A DNA stretch of 64,000 nt from Candidatus Poribacteria bacterium (lineage in GTDB: Bacteria > Poribacteria > WGA-4E > JAJDTR01): contig JAPPIK010000006.1 of assembly GCA_028820655.1 (NCBI GenBank), positions 46,841 through 110,840 on the forward strand. The letters run 5' to 3'. Position numbers and translations under genes: made by a program. Below, in pieces: positions 60,747 through 64,000 of the stretch; position 1 is the stretch's first letter, and the number at the start of each line of letters is the position of its first letter. A model generated the notes under the pieces. The model worked only from the letters and a program-made list of their open reading frames with translations, was not told the origin of the DNA and did no database searches.

Positions 60747-61774
60747 TTGTCATACGAAAAACGCCGTTAAAACAGTGTGATGTGACGCGATAACTTTAAG
60801 AACGAGACAAAAGATAAGGACTCCTTAACCATCAAACTCCACCACAAAATCTTCCACGGAACCAATGGCGGGATATTCGCGATCGCGAGAAACCTTATAC
60901 CCCCCGGATTAGACGAGCATATCCGCGAAAAGACAGCGGAATGCAGAACACGCATCTGCGTGATCCCCAATTACGGACGCCACCCGTTTACGCATGATCG
61001 CGCTTCCAAGTATCGTGCGCATCTTTTACGCGCAAGGGCTTATGGGCCACTATCTTACGGGAATCCAAGACACGGGCGAACATAGGTTAAGACACTCCTT
61101 TGCATACAACGTGGCTCCCACCCTGTCAAGATGGATCGACAAGTTAGATAGAGATAAGCTTTCTGTGCTACCGCTTTATTTGTGGAATGATGGCGGGCGT
61201 AGGCTTGAAGCCAATTACATTCCGCCCCCGTGAATCGGTTGGAACTTGCCAAGCAAAAACTTCTCGCTGCATAAAAAGCCAAAATCTTCCATGCAAGTTC
61301 CGCGCAATCTGCGTGGCAAGGAAAACTGAAATCCCATAGGACTACTGAAGCACTAAAGTGGTCGAAGCATTATGGCACAATGGCGAATGCCTTACAAAAC
61401 GCGCCTGAACCTAAAATCTGGAACCCCGCTCCCCATTAGATTGTAAAACCGCACACCGAATGGGACCGTGCTTCCAACGTTCCACATTCAATGTGTGGTC
61501 GTAGGCTGCGTTTGGCGATAAGGTGACCGTAGAGGGGTCGGGATTGAGCCCCGCTTGCCGCCACCTCCACGAGGAAATGACGTGTGCGATTGAAAATCAT
61601 TAATCCTAGGATTATCCATCATGCCACCCACCCCAATTTTGACTTAAAAGTACCCCTTCTATAGGTTATAATTGCGCATCGCAAGCCGTCTCCACCTAAC
61701 CCATTCGTCAAGCCACTCGATTTCGATCAAGGTACTTATTACCCACCGCGCGACAAATTCCCAGGAAATCTGAT

Positions 61775-62428
61775 ATGCCTACAGATAGACAACTCGAAGT
61801 TTACAGACAGTTAAGTGAGTCATTCCGCTTTCAATACAGACAAGAATGGCAACTGCTACAAGTTGGCACCGTCACAGGATTAGTGATACTCGGCGTTGCA
61901 GAAAAAGACCCAGAGCCCGTTTGGTGGCGATTCCTCATTAGTGGTGCGGTGTTTCTCGGTTTTTCCTACGCCATGTACCGCATGTCAAAAGGAAACAAGG
62001 AAAATCGTCCTATTTGGATGAGTTACGCTCGTGTCATTGGAGACCCAACAGTTAATGAGTTAGGTAATTGGTGGACGAGCGCCGCTGTTTGGGGGCGAGT
62101 GATTCTGTTTTCTGCTGGCGTTGCGTCACTTCTTTACGGTGCTTGGAAAGACTCTTCGATGCCTTATTGGTCTCAATGTACCATAACTGGTATCGTAGCA
62201 TTCGTGTTCTGTTACGCCTTTGCCCCATCGGGAGCTGCACCCAAAGGCACCAACCTAACATTTACATATTGGGCAAGTCGGGTGTGGGAGTATATTGTTC
62301 GTAAGATTGGACGTCCGTGGAAGAGGTTTTCTGTTTGGACGCCATGGCTTGTGTTTATTTTCAGAGTAATACTTTTCTTGGCTGGAATTTCCTTCATAAT
62401 AGTCGCACTTCGTGACTGCTGGCTGTAG
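61775..62428 (+). CDS. Multi-pass membrane protein, unknown function
   Basis: Intact 217 aa ORF with ~6 hydrophobic segments. Confidence 0.65.
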   Translation: MPTDRQLEVYRQLSESFRFQYRQEWQLLQVGTVTGLVILGVAEKDPEPVWWRFLISGAVFLGFSYAMYRMSKGNKENRPIWMSYARVIGDPTVNELGNWWTSAAVWGRVILFSAGVASLLYGAWKDSSMPYWSQCTITGIVAFVFCYAFAPSGAAPKGTNLTFTYWASRVWEYIVRKIGRPWKRFSVWTPWLVFIFRVILFLAGISFIIVALRDCWL

Positions 62429-62464
62429 TGTGTGATCGCAAATCGTCTTATTCCCGATTTCGTC

Positions 62465-63373
62465 TCATTCTCCCTTATACCTCTTTACCGGACTCCCCTC
62501 CTCAGGCGCCTCCCTCACATACCGCGCAGGCATCGCAGGATCCCGCCACCGCCCCGCCCGTTGCACCTCCCGCACCGATGCCCCCGCCTCCGCAAGCGAC
62601 AACGCGGACCCGGCACGCAGCGAATGTCCGCTGATAGAGCCTTCCACTCCCGCTTCTGCCGCCCGCCGGCGTATCGCTTCACGTGCCCCCTTAACACCCA
62701 GCCGGTCCTCGCTCACATGATTCTGAAAACGAATCCGCCGGAACAGAGCGCCCGAATCAACCCCCGTTCGCCTTCGATAGCGTTTGATTAACCGCCGAGT
62801 CGAGTCGCAAATATACAGAGCGGCGCCCCGTTCCTCCTGCTCGCTCTCCCCACTGGTCATTCGAAGCCCCTCCTCTCCGACATCCTCCACATCCACGGCA
62901 ACCACCTCCGAGATGCGCAACAGGCAATCGCTCATTAGGCTAATCATGGCGGCATCGCGCAAACCCGCCGCCGTGTCAGCCGATTCCGCTACGGCGCAAA
63001 CTCGCTCCACATCGTCCCATGTCAGTCCATCCACCCGACGGCGTTCTCGCCGCTTTCCCGCCTGACGAACATCGGACAACGCGCCCTCGGTCGATGCGCC
63101 AGCCACAGAATCAATCCCACGGTGCTCCGCCATCCACTTCACCGCAGACAGCGCCAGATTAATCGTCGCCGGCGATTTTCCCTGTTCATGCAGAAAACGA
63201 ACGTATTCCGCCAGCACCGCATCGGACAGCGCCCGCCCCTCAAGCCACGATTCCAGCTTGCGGGTCGCGTGCTCATACGCCTTCAGCGTGTTGTCGGATA
63301 CATCTGCGCGAATCTCCTCGCCCGTGCCCGATGCAATACGTAGACCTGTTTCCGACTCCTTTCCCTGTTTCAT
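62465..63373 (-). CDS. Tyrosine recombinase / phage-type integrase
   Basis: SAM-like N-term VLAEYVRFLHEQGKSPATINLALSAVKWM; LLRISEVVAVDVEDV; SGHSLRAGSALSLAEAGASVREVQRAGRWRDPAMPARYV. Confidence 0.92.
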   Translation of the reverse strand: MKQGKESETGLRIASGTGEEIRADVSDNTLKAYEHATRKLESWLEGRALSDAVLAEYVRFLHEQGKSPATINLALSAVKWMAEHRGIDSVAGASTEGALSDVRQAGKRRERRRVDGLTWDDVERVCAVAESADTAAGLRDAAMISLMSDCLLRISEVVAVDVEDVGEEGLRMTSGESEQEERGAALYICDSTRRLIKRYRRRTGVDSGALFRRIRFQNHVSEDRLGVKGAREAIRRRAAEAGVEGSISGHSLRAGSALSLAEAGASVREVQRAGRWRDPAMPARYVREAPEEGSPVKRYKGE

Positions 63374-63417
63374 GACGAGCCCTGCATTCGCGGCGGCATC
63401 CCGCCGCTTTTAATCGG

Positions 63418-64000
63418 CTAGAAAACACCCTCCCGCACCATCGACCGGTTCAATTTCTTAACGACCGCCGGCGTCACCGGATCGTTGTCCGGGAGGAAAC
63501 CCTCCCCTTTTTTCAACTTGACCGCAGCAACGCTGTCCAACCCAGCCAACTTTTTTGTGCCTTTTAAAGCCTTCAAATCACCCCCGTAGTAATTAAACCA
63601 AGGGAGACCGGCGGCGGTGTAATCTTGCGCGGTCTGAGGTTTCCCCGGTGGCTGGCATCCCGTCAAATGAAAAAGCTGAACGCTATTGACGATATGAACG
63701 AAGCAGCGCGAGACGGATGACGTGTCCCACGCATCAATGCCGTGTTCGTCCTCGTATATCTGCTGGCGCATGAGTCCACCCGGTGCCAGGCCCATCTCCA
63801 CAGGTGCCGGGGCGCGCATGGCAGGTATATCTCGTAGTATCCCCTCAGAGATTCGATGCATTTCTTCGTATTTCGATCGCTTCATGGGGTAGACAGCAAT
63901 CTGCAGCCCGCCGTGCTCCGCCTCTCCGGTCAACTGTTCCTCCGGCGTGTATCCCTCGCCCAACGGCATCGCCACAAACTGCCGTATCAACCCCTTCTCC
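63418..64000 (-). CDS. Hypothetical protein, 5' end outside the window
   Basis: Reading frame stays open to the window edge (...EKGLIRQFVAMPLGEGYTPEEQLTGEAEHGGLQIAVYPMK). Confidence 0.6.
   Translation of the reverse strand, partial: EKGLIRQFVAMPLGEGYTPEEQLTGEAEHGGLQIAVYPMKRSKYEEMHRISEGILRDIPAMRAPAPVEMGLAPGGLMRQQIYEDEHGIDAWDTSSVSRCFVHIVNSVQLFHLTGCQPPGKPQTAQDYTAAGLPWFNYYGGDLKALKGTKKLAGLDSVAAVKLKKGEGFLPDNDPVTPAVVKKLNRSMVREGVF

Overview
This 64 kb bacterial window is gene-dense, with most genes chromosomal and housekeeping. It looks like an uncultured Gram-negative lineage (inference). The first ~46 kb carries a TonB-dependent receptor, MoxR ATPase, sulfite-oxidase-like protein, RecG, NIPSNAP, CCA-transferase, Gfo/Idh/MocA oxidoreductase, PQQ-like propeller, PurE, PbpC, MurB, two paralogous MFS transporters, an SDR, SdiA-regulated-like propeller, BioB, PyrK, two BatA/VWA-type proteins, a beta-barrel/lytic-transglycosylase fusion and a Tm-1-like protein. 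From ~47 kb the window becomes accessory-like. It has five tRNA genes (Ala-CGC, Ser-CGA, Arg-ACG, Ser-GCU, Ser-UGA), a visibly AT-rich overlapping ParB-like + Dam-type methylase pair between tRNAs, TadA, PP2C, ThiI, two FRG-domain + TPR modules (one split, one fused to an extra N-terminal domain), and a tyrosine recombinase. The strongest candidates for an undescribed system are the duplicated FRG-TPR architecture and the ParB/Dam couple. Other notable signals are a segmental duplication with a decayed gene remnant, a hairpin-rich intergenic repeat array, a perfect-consensus promoter with an operator-like palindrome in its spacer, and two frameshifts at T-runs. All calls come from reading the sequence and ORF translations; no database search was run.
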